DNA of 64,000 bases, taken from contig JAUILA010000001.1 of assembly GCA_030432655.1 (NCBI GenBank), positions 1-64,000 of the forward strand. Reading direction: 5' to 3'. Positions 43,196 through 52,939 of this stretch are shown piece by piece. This DNA is from Bacteroidia bacterium (GTDB taxonomy: Bacteria; Bacteroidota; Bacteroidia; Cytophagales; Cyclobacteriaceae). A model generated the notes under the pieces. It made no database searches. It was not told where the DNA came from and was given only the letters and a program-made list of their open reading frames with translations. Each line of letters starts with the position of its first letter. Positions within the stretch are counted from its first letter, which is position 1. Made by a program: the position numbers and the translations under genes.

Positions 43196-43756
43196 TCAGA
43201 TTCCCGCCAGCACTTCTTCAGGTACGATTTTGCCCACCAGGTCGGCCAGCTGATCATTGATTTCAAGAAATTTCCAGGAACCGGAAGGTTTGCGGATGGC
43301 CACCATCCGGCTTTTTTGCCGCACCAGGATCGTACCTTTGGTCACATCGGCCTCCACCCGTTCTTCCGGTACCTGGTTAAGAAGCGACTGAAGAATAAAG
43401 TCAAACATGCCAAAGGAATCCTCATTCATCCGGATGGTCATCCGGAACGAATAGTCAACCGAAGCATAAGCGGTATTCTCAAAACTGATCTCCGGGGAAA
43501 TAGCATTGATCCGTCCGCTGTCTACCTGGATACTGAACGCCGGGTTATCAAGTGTCTGGGTAATGGAAGCCGACAGCTGAGGTTCAGGCATCAGTTTAAC
43601 GAGCTCCTCCGGAACGTACTGGACAAATTTCTGATATTCTCCGCGTTCCTTTAATCCGAAGTATTCATTGAATCGGCTGGTGATCCCGTCAGCTGACTGC
43701 GCCATGGTGAGAGCGGGAAAAAGCAGGAATAGTAGGAGGGCAGGGGGATTACGCAT
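43196..43756 (-). CDS. secreted protein, paralogue 2 of 3
   Basis: Signal peptide ending LTMAQ, then a domain with VKLMPEPQLSASITQTLDNPAF, GRINAISPEISFENTAYASV, SRMVAIRKPSGSWKFLEIND and IVPEEVLAG. It shares motif order with 39438 and 43787. The second copy has PEPQL where the others have the PRxxM core, so it is the most divergent. Probably periplasmic, function unknown. It lies 30 bases after the third paralogue in the same direction, so the two are likely co-transcribed. Confidence 0.7.
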   Translation of the reverse strand: MRNPPALLLFLLFPALTMAQSADGITSRFNEYFGLKERGEYQKFVQYVPEELVKLMPEPQLSASITQTLDNPAFSIQVDSGRINAISPEISFENTAYASVDYSFRMTIRMNEDSFGMFDFILQSLLNQVPEERVEADVTKGTILVRQKSRMVAIRKPSGSWKFLEINDQLADLVGKIVPEEVLAGI

Positions 43757-43786
43757 GAATTCCGTACAGAATTAATTAATGATTAG

Positions 43787-44344
43787 TCAGAGTTGTTCGA
43801 GCACTTCGGCAGGAATGATCTGGTCAATTACCTGATCAAGATCACTGCTTTTTTCAATAAATCGCCAGCCCTGGTCAGGTTTGCTGATCGCGTACATGGT
43901 GCTTTTTTTGATCACCTCGATGGCCTGCTTTTCTTCATCAACCCGCACATTTTCTTCACCGACCTGGGCCGCAAAGTACTCTTTCATCATGTTCAGGGCT
44001 TCTGTATTACTTTCCTTTTTATTGGTAAAGGTCATGGTGTACTGGTAATCCACCGTAGCGTACCTGATATCATCGTGCACCACTTCATTGGAGATTTCGT
44101 GTATTTCCCCGTCCTGCATGGCGATGCCAAGATCAGGGTTATCAAAGGTTTCCGTGAGCATGGCTTCCATTTGCGCCCGGGGCACCAGGTTGAAAAATTC
44201 ATCAGGCATGTAATCGAGCGATTTCAGGAAATCGCCGGATTCGGAATGGGCCAGGTATTCATTAAGTGTTTTTGTGATTTCCTCCTTGTGTTGTGCCTGC
44301 AAGGCCAGGGGTAGGAGAATGATGAGCGTGAGAATTAATCGCAT
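43787..44344 (-). CDS. secreted protein, paralogue 3 of 3
   Basis: Signal peptide (MRLILTLIILLPLALQAQ), then FFNLVPRAQMEAMLTETFDNPD, GEIHEISNEVVHDDIRYATV, STMYAISKPDQGWRFIEKS and IIPAEVLEQL. It is the closest of the three to 39438 (VPRAQM versus LPRDKM, TETFDNPD versus AATFNNPD). The arrangement of helices followed by strands suggests a small alpha-beta domain. First gene of the pair with 43196. Confidence 0.7.
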   Translation of the reverse strand: MRLILTLIILLPLALQAQHKEEITKTLNEYLAHSESGDFLKSLDYMPDEFFNLVPRAQMEAMLTETFDNPDLGIAMQDGEIHEISNEVVHDDIRYATVDYQYTMTFTNKKESNTEALNMMKEYFAAQVGEENVRVDEEKQAIEVIKKSTMYAISKPDQGWRFIEKSSDLDQVIDQIIPAEVLEQL

Positions 44345-44470
44345 GTAAGTCGTACTGGTATTTAAGACACCGCCAGGGTGTCGGTTAATGACGGAGCATG
44401 CTCCGGATCATATGGTATAAATGGTAATTTGATACGTCAAGTAACCGGCAACAGGGAATAAATTCCACAA

Positions 44471-45328
44471 TTACTTTTTCCTCATTTTTTCAAGCTGGTC
44501 CCACATATCCGGGGTAATCACTTCCAGGCCGTTGAATTCGCCAGCCCCATGCAGCCATTCGCCGCCATCAATAGTGACCACTTCTCCGTTCACATAGGCC
44601 GAATAATCTGACATCAGGTAGGCCGCGAGATTGGCCAGCTCCTGGTGTTCCCCGAATCGTTTCAACGGAATCCGCTTCATCGGATCGATCTGTTCGGCGA
44701 CATCGGCCGGGAACAACCGCTTCCAGGCACCTTCGGTGGGAAAGGGGCCGGGGGCAATGGCATTCGAGCGGATGTTGTATTTGGCCCATTCTGAGGCAAG
44801 TGATCGGGTGAGTGCCAGCACACCGGCTTTCGCGCAGGCCGACGGCACCACGTAACCGGACCCTGTCCAGGCATAGGTAGTCACAATATTGAGAAAGGTG
44901 CCGGGCTGCTTGTTATCAATCCAGTGCTTACCTGCCGCCAGGGTGAAATTGTATGTGCCGCGGAGCACAATGTCTACCACAATGTCAAAGGCCCGGTGGG
45001 ATAGGCGCTCGGTCGGACTGATAAAATTTCCGGCGGCATTGTTCAGTACGCCGTCCACTTTCCCGAATTCTTCAATAGTTCGTTGCAGGACATTCTCGAT
45101 TTGATCATATTCCCGGATGTCGCAGGCTACAGGTAAGACCTTCCCCCCGGTTTCTTCTGCCATTTCAGCAGCAGCTGCTTCGAGTACATCGGCTTTCCGG
45201 CTGGAAATAACCAAATTGGCGCCGAGTTTCAGGAAATAGGTGCCCATGGCCCTGCCCAGGCCGGTACCGCCCCCGGTGACAATAATAGTCTTGTCCCGGA
45301 GGGCATTTTCTTTTAACATACCTTCCAT
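44471..45328 (-). CDS. SDR oxidoreductase, 2,4-dienoyl-CoA reductase-like
   Basis: Rossmann motif TIIVTGGGTGLGRAMG, NNAAGNFISPTERLS and the atypical active site TTYAWTGSGYVVPSACAKAGVLAL, where the tyrosine and lysine are spaced as in dienoyl-CoA reductases rather than the plain YxxxK. GEVVTIDGGEWL near the end also fits. The enzyme would reduce 2,4-dienoyl-CoA with NADPH during unsaturated fatty acid oxidation. Cytoplasmic; length normal. No other beta-oxidation gene is adjacent. Confidence 0.88.
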   Translation of the reverse strand: MEGMLKENALRDKTIIVTGGGTGLGRAMGTYFLKLGANLVISSRKADVLEAAAAEMAEETGGKVLPVACDIREYDQIENVLQRTIEEFGKVDGVLNNAAGNFISPTERLSHRAFDIVVDIVLRGTYNFTLAAGKHWIDNKQPGTFLNIVTTYAWTGSGYVVPSACAKAGVLALTRSLASEWAKYNIRSNAIAPGPFPTEGAWKRLFPADVAEQIDPMKRIPLKRFGEHQELANLAAYLMSDYSAYVNGEVVTIDGGEWLHGAGEFNGLEVITPDMWDQLEKMRKK

Positions 45329-45381
45329 AAATAATTGATTGCTTCCTTACTAAGATAGGGAATCGGGAGCGTAAACGGATT

Positions 45382-47421
45382 CTACTCCACCATAACCTTC
45401 CGGGTCACCAGGTCGCCCCGGTGCCATACCTTGAGCAGGTACATGCCGGGTCGCGGATTGTCCAGGATCATCTGTCGTTCCCCGGGCCCGCTGGGCGATG
45501 GCGCGAGTGAAAAACCTACCTGCTGTCCATGACTGTTATATAAGATAGGGCGGTCGGCTGATTCGTTTTCGTTGAAGGTGATCCGGAACATGCCTTCGGT
45601 GGAAGGATTGGGATACACGGTAAATTCCGCGTCGGCCGTAACCGCTACCCGGATGATATCGGAAATGTCCCGGTGCCCGTCATAATCGACACTCTGCAGC
45701 TGATAGTAGTATACTCCCTCAGTGGCCTCCGCATCATGGTACGAATAGTAATTGTACTGTTTCGCCGGTTCGGCCTTGGGTACTTCAGCCACCTTTGCCA
45801 GGTCATCGCCGCTGCGACCCCTGAATACCTCGAAGTGACTGTTGCCCACTTCTTCCGTGGTGGACCAGTCAAGCTGTACGCCCCGATCCGCCGCTTCTCC
45901 GGTAAAACTCAAGAGGGTAATCGGAAGCGCATCGGGATCGTCGGTGAACATGGCGGTAACCTGGAATGTACCCTGGTAGGCGCCTCCCAGGTTTAGCATA
46001 TCAAACGTAAATGTCATCCGGCGAGTCCCTTCCTGAAAAAGCTGAAATTTGGAACCTCCGAAACCGCTTGTACCGTCCTCATAATCGAATGGACTTCCTC
46101 CCCATAGATTATATCTTCTGGCAGAATTTAATTCAGTTTTTACGTTAAACGTGTTGATGTCAGCCACACCTTGTACATTAAAGCCGTCCTTATTCGTAAC
46201 ATCCCGGATGTCAAAAACGTCGTCGGTGGGAAAGGGTATCGAACCACCATCAAACAACAGGTTGACGCCGGTCAGTGTGGCGCCGCCATAGGCGGCACTT
46301 GAAATTACGGACAGGAAAACTTCGTCGAAATTACTATTCAGGCCATCACTTACCGTAAGCCGGACTCGATAATCGCGACCCACCTGTAAATCCTCAAGAT
46401 AGATGTATTCCGGGGTTTCTTCCTTTACATTGTAGGTCACATTTAATGTCCCTGTTACATCCTCCACCAGCCAGGTGTAGGACAGTGATTCATTTTCAGC
46501 ATCCAGCGCAAACGCATGGACAACATATTCTGTAGCGGCTACCAGTGTCTTATTATCGCCGATTTCCACAAAAGGAATATAATCGGTAGTTCCTTTATCA
46601 AGTGAGGCCATCCAGCCATAAACATCGTACCCCATTTCCATTCGGAATAATTCATCCCAACCCAGGTGATTTCTGGCATCAAGCATGGTTAAATTGAATG
46701 GTGCATTTGGGTTACAGGCAAAGATGGCATCCTCAATGAAATAAACACCATAACGACCGCTGGTACTGATTCCATCCGGCGGGAAAATGCCGTCTTCCTC
46801 ACCGTTTATGGCCCAAATGATGGAATTATCGAATTCGCACCAGTCGTAACCGCCAACTCCATTTTCAATGGCAGAACCCCAGGTTGGCAGATACCCGGCG
46901 GCAAAATCAGGATAAGCTTCCGCAAAATCCCATACACCTTTTCCACCCAGGCTGAAACCGGCAATTACAATCCGGTCCATATCTACCTCTGGAAAATCAT
47001 CCCCTTCATCTATCCCCCAATCGAAAATTTTCTGATCAATAAACGCCTTAAGCTCTGGCATTATCCACTCATTGGCCGTCGGGTCTATAGGGAATCCCTG
47101 GGCCCCAGCGTTGTGATGGGGAATAAGCACATAATAATCATCCGCATAGGCATTAAACACCTCAGTGGTTTCCATAGCCAGGGGCATGGCTTCATCATCC
47201 ACTCTATCCCAGCCTGTATTCACATCTACATTATTTGACGGACCATTTCCATGAAGAAACACGATGAGACCTGTACTGGCGTCAGGGTTGGCAGGTACAT
47301 GAAGATAGTAATCAGTATAACTGGATCCGGTTGCTTCTCCGCGTATTTCCTGCAATACCTGCTGCCCGGAAACAGATACAGTAAAGACCGCACAAATAAC
47401 AATAGTAAATATTCCCCTCAT
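45382..47421 (-). CDS. secreted esterase-like protein with T9SS sorting domain
   Basis: A signal peptide is followed by an alpha/beta hydrolase domain: GLIVFLHGNGPSNN, the nucleophile elbow IVIAGFSLGGKGVWDF, a candidate acid in INGEEDGIFPP and the histidine in DARNHLGWDEL. A beta-sandwich middle part follows, then FTVYPNPSTEGMFRITFNE to the C-terminus, the type A T9SS sorting domain with the closing KVWHRGDLVTRKVMVE. The protein should be exported through the outer membrane and attached or released. It resembles PHB-depolymerase or peptidase-type esterases; the substrate is unknown. Confidence 0.9.
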   Translation of the reverse strand: MRGIFTIVICAVFTVSVSGQQVLQEIRGEATGSSYTDYYLHVPANPDASTGLIVFLHGNGPSNNVDVNTGWDRVDDEAMPLAMETTEVFNAYADDYYVLIPHHNAGAQGFPIDPTANEWIMPELKAFIDQKIFDWGIDEGDDFPEVDMDRIVIAGFSLGGKGVWDFAEAYPDFAAGYLPTWGSAIENGVGGYDWCEFDNSIIWAINGEEDGIFPPDGISTSGRYGVYFIEDAIFACNPNAPFNLTMLDARNHLGWDELFRMEMGYDVYGWMASLDKGTTDYIPFVEIGDNKTLVAATEYVVHAFALDAENESLSYTWLVEDVTGTLNVTYNVKEETPEYIYLEDLQVGRDYRVRLTVSDGLNSNFDEVFLSVISSAAYGGATLTGVNLLFDGGSIPFPTDDVFDIRDVTNKDGFNVQGVADINTFNVKTELNSARRYNLWGGSPFDYEDGTSGFGGSKFQLFQEGTRRMTFTFDMLNLGGAYQGTFQVTAMFTDDPDALPITLLSFTGEAADRGVQLDWSTTEEVGNSHFEVFRGRSGDDLAKVAEVPKAEPAKQYNYYSYHDAEATEGVYYYQLQSVDYDGHRDISDIIRVAVTADAEFTVYPNPSTEGMFRITFNENESADRPILYNSHGQQVGFSLAPSPSGPGERQMILDNPRPGMYLLKVWHRGDLVTRKVMVE

Positions 47422-47504
47422 AGATCAGTGGTTGAAGTATATAAAAATACCGTATAATTCGTTCTTAAAGAAGAAATTCCGCCGGATATTTTATTGGTAA
47501 TATA

Positions 47505-50500
47505 TTATTCATCTTCGGGTAGCATCACTGCATCGACCTGCTTTTCCTTCACCATCGCATTAAACTCAGGTATATCATTCTCAAAGATCGCTTTCAGTTT
47601 GTCCAGCTCCACGTCGATCTCGGCCGTAATTTCATTCCTGAATTCGACAGCCTGGTCAGTAGGCTTGAAATCACCCACAGCCATCAGCGAGTTCAGGTGT
47701 CCCAACCTGTTATTCAGCCGTATCGGGTAATTCAGCGGATCTTGTCCGCTCCGGTTCTTCGTCTGGTACAAGGCTTCTTCCACTTCCTTCATTTGCGCCA
47801 GGATGTCTTTACCCTTTTCCTGTACGTCCTCGTATTCATCCCCTTTCATTCTTCCCAGTACGTCGTTGATATCCCCGCGAACCTCGCGGATATTTCTTAC
47901 GGCCAAATTGGTTTCGCTTAATTTTTCCACCACGGAGGTCAGGAAATCAAATTGCTCCTTCAGTTCCGCTTCAGAAGTACCGGAACGGGGGTCCTTTACG
48001 ATTGTGAGCGGGGCTTCCAGCGTTTCATCTCCGTTAACCAGGCGGACCGTATACGTGCCGGGCAAGGCTTTCGGACCCGCCAGCGAACTCCACCACAGGA
48101 TCATGCCGTCAAAACTTTCTGCTCCCTGGTACCGCATGTTCCACCTCAGTGTATTCATTCCTGGGTGTAATTCCAGCTTTTCCTCGTTGGCCTCTTCATC
48201 CGGATGGGTACTGTATGCGCGCACCAGTTCCCCGCCCTGTTCATGGAATTCAATCCGTAACGTATCGGTTACGCTTGTGTCCCGTACATAGAAATAAATA
48301 TTAGCTCCGCCGGGGTGGTTCGTGCCGGCGGTCCTCGATGGTCGTCCGCCCCCGTCCATCCGGTAAGCCTCCAGCGGAGCATACAGGTGCACCTCTTTAT
48401 TGGCCAGGTCGCCATTCAGCTGATGGAGCGGCGTCAGGTCATCAATGATCCAGAAGCTCCTTCCCTGGGTGGCAGCGATCAGGTTTTTGTCTTTCACAGC
48501 CAGGTCAGTGATCGGGACTATTGGAAGGTTCCGCTGAAATGACTGCCAGCTCGCTCCGTCGTCAAACGAAACGTACATGCCATTCTCCGTGCCCGCATAA
48601 AGCAATCCTTCCCGGTCCGGGTCAGTGCGTACTACCCGCGTAAAATCTTCCGGCCTGATCCCGTTCGTGATCCTCGTCCAGGTTTGACCGTAATCAGTCG
48701 TTTTGTACAGGTAGGGGGTGTAATCGCCTAATTTGTACCGGGTGCCTGCCACGTATGCCCCGCCCTCCACAAACGGATGGGGTTCTATGCTGTTGATCAT
48801 CATCCATTCCGGCATGCCCTCCGGCGTAACATTCTCCCAGTTCTTCCCGCCGTCCCGGGTAACATGGATCAGCCCGTCGTCCGACCCGGTCCAGATCAGC
48901 CCTTCCTCGTACGGCGATTCGGCCAGTGCGAAAATTGTGGCATAGTATTCCACGCTCGTATTGTCCTTGGTGATCGGTCCGCCCGAAGGTCCCAGCTTGC
49001 TGGTATCCCCCACGGTCAGGTCCGGCGAAATTACTTCCCAGCTCTGTCCTTCGTCATAGCTGACATGCAGGTAATTGGACGCGGCATAAAGTTTATCCGG
49101 ATTATGAGGGGAAAAGGCAATAGGGAAATTCCACTGGAACCGGTACCTGAGATCTTTGGCGCCATGCCCCATCGGATTGTCCGGCCAGACATTAATGGCC
49201 CGAACTTCACCGGTGGCATGGTTTACCCGGGTCAGGAACCCTCCGTAGCTGCCCCCGTACACAATGTCATTATCTTCCGGGTCTACTGCAATATGCGCAC
49301 TTTCGCCCCCGGCGGTTGATTCCCAGTCACTTTCCCCGATGCTGCCCCCGTCGGTCCTGTGAAGAATGCGGACGGTGGAATTATCCTGCTGGGCACCGTA
49401 AATGCGATACGGAAAATGATTGTCGGTAGTCACCCGGTAAAACTGGGCGGTTGGCTGGTTGTAGTAAGTCGACCAGTTCTCACCCGCATCAAACGAGATC
49501 TGGGCACCTCCGTCATCACCGATAATCATCCGTTCACTGTCCGACGGATCGATCCACAAATCATGGTGGTCCCCGTGCGGGGCGTTGTATGATTCAAAAG
49601 TGACCCCGCCGTCTTTCGAACGGTGGTACCTGACATTCAGTACATAAACAACATCTTCTTCCTTTGTATCTGCATATATCCGGGTATAATACCATGCCCG
49701 CTGGCGCAGGTTCCGGTTGTCATTGGTACGCTTCCAGGTGAGTCCGCCGTCATCTGAGCGAAACACCCCGCCTTCGTCGTTCTCAATAATTGCCCAGACC
49801 CGTTCCGGATTGACCGGCGAAACGGTCACCCCGCTGATCCCCCACAATCCGTTCGGCAGGCCATTATTTCCTTTTAATTCTTTCCAGGTATCCCCGCCGT
49901 CCGTACTTTTCCAGAGTGATGAGCCTTCGCCGCCGCTTTCCAGGCTGTAGGGCGTTCGCCGGATACGCCAGGAAGTGGCATACAGGTTCCTCGGATTTCC
50001 CGGATCCAGGATGAGGTCCACAAACCCGGCATCTGCGTTGACAAATTTGATTTTCTCCCAGGTGTCACCGCCGTCCTTGCTTCGGTATATCCCCCGTTCG
50101 TCAGAAGATTTGTACAAATCCCCCAGGACCGCGGCGTAAACCAGGTCCGGATTCCTGGGATGGATTCGAATGCGCGGAATATGCCGTGACTGAGGCAGGC
50201 CTTTAAAGGTCCACGTTTTGCCCGCGTCCACGGATTTCCAGATACCGCTTCCCGACGATACGTTACCACGCACTGTTTTTTCACCACCTCCGACGTAGAT
50301 CACATTCGGGTCCCATTCACTGACTGCCACGGCCCCGATTGATCCGCCGAAATAGCCGTCCGAAATATTCTCCCAGGTATTTCCCGCATCCATGGTGCGC
50401 CAGACACCCCCGCCGGTGGCGCCAAAATAATACAGGTTGGGCTTTCCCTGCACTCCGGTTACAGCCGCACTGCGGCCTCCGCGGAATGGTCCTACCAGGC

Positions 50501-50636
50501 GCCATTCCATGGCATTATACAGGGAAGTATCATAGGAAAGGGTATTTTGATTTTTTGCGGAGCGTTTTTGTCCGTTTGCAACCGGGGCAATTCCAAAATA
50601 GAGTGCCAGAAATGGCACAAGTAATATTATTCGCAT
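47505..50636 (-). CDS. VPS10/sortilin-type BNR-repeat secreted protein
   Basis: About 1043 residues. A signal peptide (MRIILLVPFLALYFGIAPVANGQ) is followed by the conserved entry EWRLVGPFRGGRSAAV and NLYYFGATGGGVWRTMDAGNTW. Asp-box repeats of the type S-x-DGG-x-TW recur at least six times (SVDAGKTWTF, SKDGGDTWEK, STDGGDTWKE, SDDGGLTWKR, TRDGGKNWEN), building one or two multi-bladed propellers. The C-terminal third is a beta-sandwich and a helical end. Such proteins are common Bacteroidota surface proteins with sialidase- or sortilin-like propellers; few have a known role. An upstream ATG adding 13 residues was rejected. Confidence 0.9.
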   Translation of the reverse strand: MRIILLVPFLALYFGIAPVANGQKRSAKNQNTLSYDTSLYNAMEWRLVGPFRGGRSAAVTGVQGKPNLYYFGATGGGVWRTMDAGNTWENISDGYFGGSIGAVAVSEWDPNVIYVGGGEKTVRGNVSSGSGIWKSVDAGKTWTFKGLPQSRHIPRIRIHPRNPDLVYAAVLGDLYKSSDERGIYRSKDGGDTWEKIKFVNADAGFVDLILDPGNPRNLYATSWRIRRTPYSLESGGEGSSLWKSTDGGDTWKELKGNNGLPNGLWGISGVTVSPVNPERVWAIIENDEGGVFRSDDGGLTWKRTNDNRNLRQRAWYYTRIYADTKEEDVVYVLNVRYHRSKDGGVTFESYNAPHGDHHDLWIDPSDSERMIIGDDGGAQISFDAGENWSTYYNQPTAQFYRVTTDNHFPYRIYGAQQDNSTVRILHRTDGGSIGESDWESTAGGESAHIAVDPEDNDIVYGGSYGGFLTRVNHATGEVRAINVWPDNPMGHGAKDLRYRFQWNFPIAFSPHNPDKLYAASNYLHVSYDEGQSWEVISPDLTVGDTSKLGPSGGPITKDNTSVEYYATIFALAESPYEEGLIWTGSDDGLIHVTRDGGKNWENVTPEGMPEWMMINSIEPHPFVEGGAYVAGTRYKLGDYTPYLYKTTDYGQTWTRITNGIRPEDFTRVVRTDPDREGLLYAGTENGMYVSFDDGASWQSFQRNLPIVPITDLAVKDKNLIAATQGRSFWIIDDLTPLHQLNGDLANKEVHLYAPLEAYRMDGGGRPSRTAGTNHPGGANIYFYVRDTSVTDTLRIEFHEQGGELVRAYSTHPDEEANEEKLELHPGMNTLRWNMRYQGAESFDGMILWWSSLAGPKALPGTYTVRLVNGDETLEAPLTIVKDPRSGTSEAELKEQFDFLTSVVEKLSETNLAVRNIREVRGDINDVLGRMKGDEYEDVQEKGKDILAQMKEVEEALYQTKNRSGQDPLNYPIRLNNRLGHLNSLMAVGDFKPTDQAVEFRNEITAEIDVELDKLKAIFENDIPEFNAMVKEKQVDAVMLPEDE

Positions 50637-50845
50637 TCGTGAAGGGTTTTTTGAACAGGTTTGGAAAATACGCAAAATTCAGATGTGCGGTGCCCTTTTT
50701 TGATAAACGGAATCACCTGTGAAGATGATTTAGTATAAAATCACTGGAAATAGCCACTATTTCCACGCTAAGCAATTATATATTGCCGTCCGTAAATAAG
50801 GACTTTTGCGATTAAATTTTTATTATTGGAGTGTAAAAACTGTCT

Positions 50846-52939
50846 ATGCGCACTTTATTAATTTGGCTGGTACTTCTGATGGCTGCCGTCAGTCCCGTAT
50901 TTGCTCAGCAACACGAACTGATTGACAGCCTTAAAAACCGTCTGGAAACGGCTCAGGGTGAATTGCGCACGGAACTTCTTTATGACCTTGCCTGGGAATA
51001 CCGCAAGTCAAACCCTGATTCGACCCTATACTATTGCCGCGAGATCATCGAGATCCTCCGGGTGGATACGGATAATTCGTGCCTGGCCAAATGCTACAAT
51101 TTTATGGGTCTGGCATATCACTACAAGGGTGATGATGTGCAGGCCTTTGCCTTTTACAACCGGGCCATCGATGCAAGTATGGAAGCGGGAGATTCGCTTC
51201 AGTATGCTCACAGCCTTAACAATATGGGCCGGATGTTCCTGTATCAGGGGAATTTTGTGAAATCCTATGATCACGCCCAGCGGGCACTCCAGACGTTTAA
51301 GGACATTAACGACATGGATGGCGCTTCCTATGCCTACCGGACGCTTGGGGAAATATACCAGACCCAGAGCAAGTACCGGCTGGCCTTGGAGAAGTCACTG
51401 GAATCACTGAAGCTTCGTCGCGATTCACGCAATCTGAGTGGTGAAATCTCCTCCTTGAATGAAATCGCAACCATTTTTAAAGCGATGGGCGAACCAGACA
51501 GTGCCCTGAGTTACCTCGAGCAGGCAGAGGATAAAGCCCTTGCGCTTGGTGATGATATCAATCTGGCTCGGATATACCTCGGGATGAGCGAATTGCACCG
51601 GCGGGAGAATGATTACAGGCTGGCCCTGGAAAAAGCACAGAATGCCCAGTCTATTGCCCGGGAATCAGCAAATATTAACCTGACCTACGATATTGACCTG
51701 GAAATGGCGGAGATCTACCTGATGCTCCGGGACCTGAACAGATCTGAGGCATATGCCAGGGAGGTAATTACAGGTTCTGAATTATCGCAGGATCAGAATC
51801 TTGACCAGCAGGCTTACCGCATTCTGGCTGTTATTTATGAAAGGCAGGGACGTTTCGAGGAAGCCCTGTTTGCCTATCAGAAGTACTCCGAAATCCGCGC
51901 CAACATGGATAACAGTGAGGCGGCACGAACGATCGAGCGGCTGGAAGCACGGATCGATATTGAAAATAAGGAAAAGGAGAATGAGTTGCTGATGGCGGAA
52001 AAACGAGCCGACCAGGCGATTATCGACCGGCAGCGCCTGCAGAATATTCTCCTGACAGTGGCTGTACTTACCGCCCTGGTTTTCCTGGTAATGCTGTATA
52101 AGGTGAATGGGAGACGCCGAAAAACGAATGCCAAACTGAGGGAAAAGAACCTCCATATTGCACAGCAGCGGGAAGAGATCAAAATCCAGAACGATAAGAT
52201 CGCTAACCAGAATGACAAGCTACGGAAGCGCAACGAAATTCTGGCAGCCCTGAACAATGAAAAGGATACCCTGATGAATATCCTGGCGCACGACCTTAAG
52301 GCTCCGTTTAACCGTGTCCACGGAATAGGGCATCTGCTGGAAATGTCAGACCTGACGGATGAACAGAAAACATATGTAAAAATGCTTTTCGGGGCTTCGG
52401 AGAATGGACTGAACCTGATCCGGGATTTACTTGAGGTAAGTGAGCACCAGGAGGAGAAGTCACTAAACATCAGTGATGTTAATCTCAGGGAAACACTTGA
52501 TCAGAAAATTGATACGTTCAGGTCAGATGCGCGTTCAAAGGATATCCGGCTGATTTCAAAAGTCGAAGACGAAGTGAATTTGTCAACCGATGCTCCCTAC
52601 CTGAGCAGGATCCTCGATAACCTGATCTCCAATGCAATAAAGTTTTCAGATCCCGGCAGCGAAGTCAGCCTTGATGCCGGGGTCCGGGATGATGCCGTAT
52701 ATATTTCGGTGGCCGATCAGGGTCCCGGTTTTACCGAGGAAGACAGGAAAATGCTGTACCGCAAGTTTTCGAAACTGAGTGCGAGGCCAACCGCAGGTGA
52801 AAGTTCGAACGGACTGGGCCTTGCGATCGTCAAGATGCTCGTGGAATCACTGGGCGGCGAGATTGAATTGAAAAGCGAACCTGGAAAAGGCAGCGAATTC
52901 ATCATTCGCTTTCCGGTATCCGTGGGAGAGAAGGTGTAG
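50846..52939 (+). CDS. TPR-sensor histidine kinase
   Basis: A signal peptide and about seven TPR repeats (residues 30-390), a transmembrane helix (NILLTVAVLTALVFLVMLY), a long coiled coil, and the kinase core: H-box with His482 in MNILAHDLKAPFNR, N-box DNLISNAIKFS, G1 ADQGPGF and G2 SSNGLGLAIV. It is a hybrid-free sensor kinase of the common Bacteroidota TPR type. No response regulator lies on the same strand; the adjacent one belongs to the 54 kb pair. Its 3' end overlaps that of the minus-strand kinase gene by 38 bases. Confidence 0.92.
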   Translation: MRTLLIWLVLLMAAVSPVFAQQHELIDSLKNRLETAQGELRTELLYDLAWEYRKSNPDSTLYYCREIIEILRVDTDNSCLAKCYNFMGLAYHYKGDDVQAFAFYNRAIDASMEAGDSLQYAHSLNNMGRMFLYQGNFVKSYDHAQRALQTFKDINDMDGASYAYRTLGEIYQTQSKYRLALEKSLESLKLRRDSRNLSGEISSLNEIATIFKAMGEPDSALSYLEQAEDKALALGDDINLARIYLGMSELHRRENDYRLALEKAQNAQSIARESANINLTYDIDLEMAEIYLMLRDLNRSEAYAREVITGSELSQDQNLDQQAYRILAVIYERQGRFEEALFAYQKYSEIRANMDNSEAARTIERLEARIDIENKEKENELLMAEKRADQAIIDRQRLQNILLTVAVLTALVFLVMLYKVNGRRRKTNAKLREKNLHIAQQREEIKIQNDKIANQNDKLRKRNEILAALNNEKDTLMNILAHDLKAPFNRVHGIGHLLEMSDLTDEQKTYVKMLFGASENGLNLIRDLLEVSEHQEEKSLNISDVNLRETLDQKIDTFRSDARSKDIRLISKVEDEVNLSTDAPYLSRILDNLISNAIKFSDPGSEVSLDAGVRDDAVYISVADQGPGFTEEDRKMLYRKFSKLSARPTAGESSNGLGLAIVKMLVESLGGEIELKSEPGKGSEFIIRFPVSVGEKV

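Noticed and set aside
43163-44314. Plus-strand frames opposite the paralogous secreted proteins
   Set aside because: They are mirror frames of genes with clear signal peptides and shared motifs.
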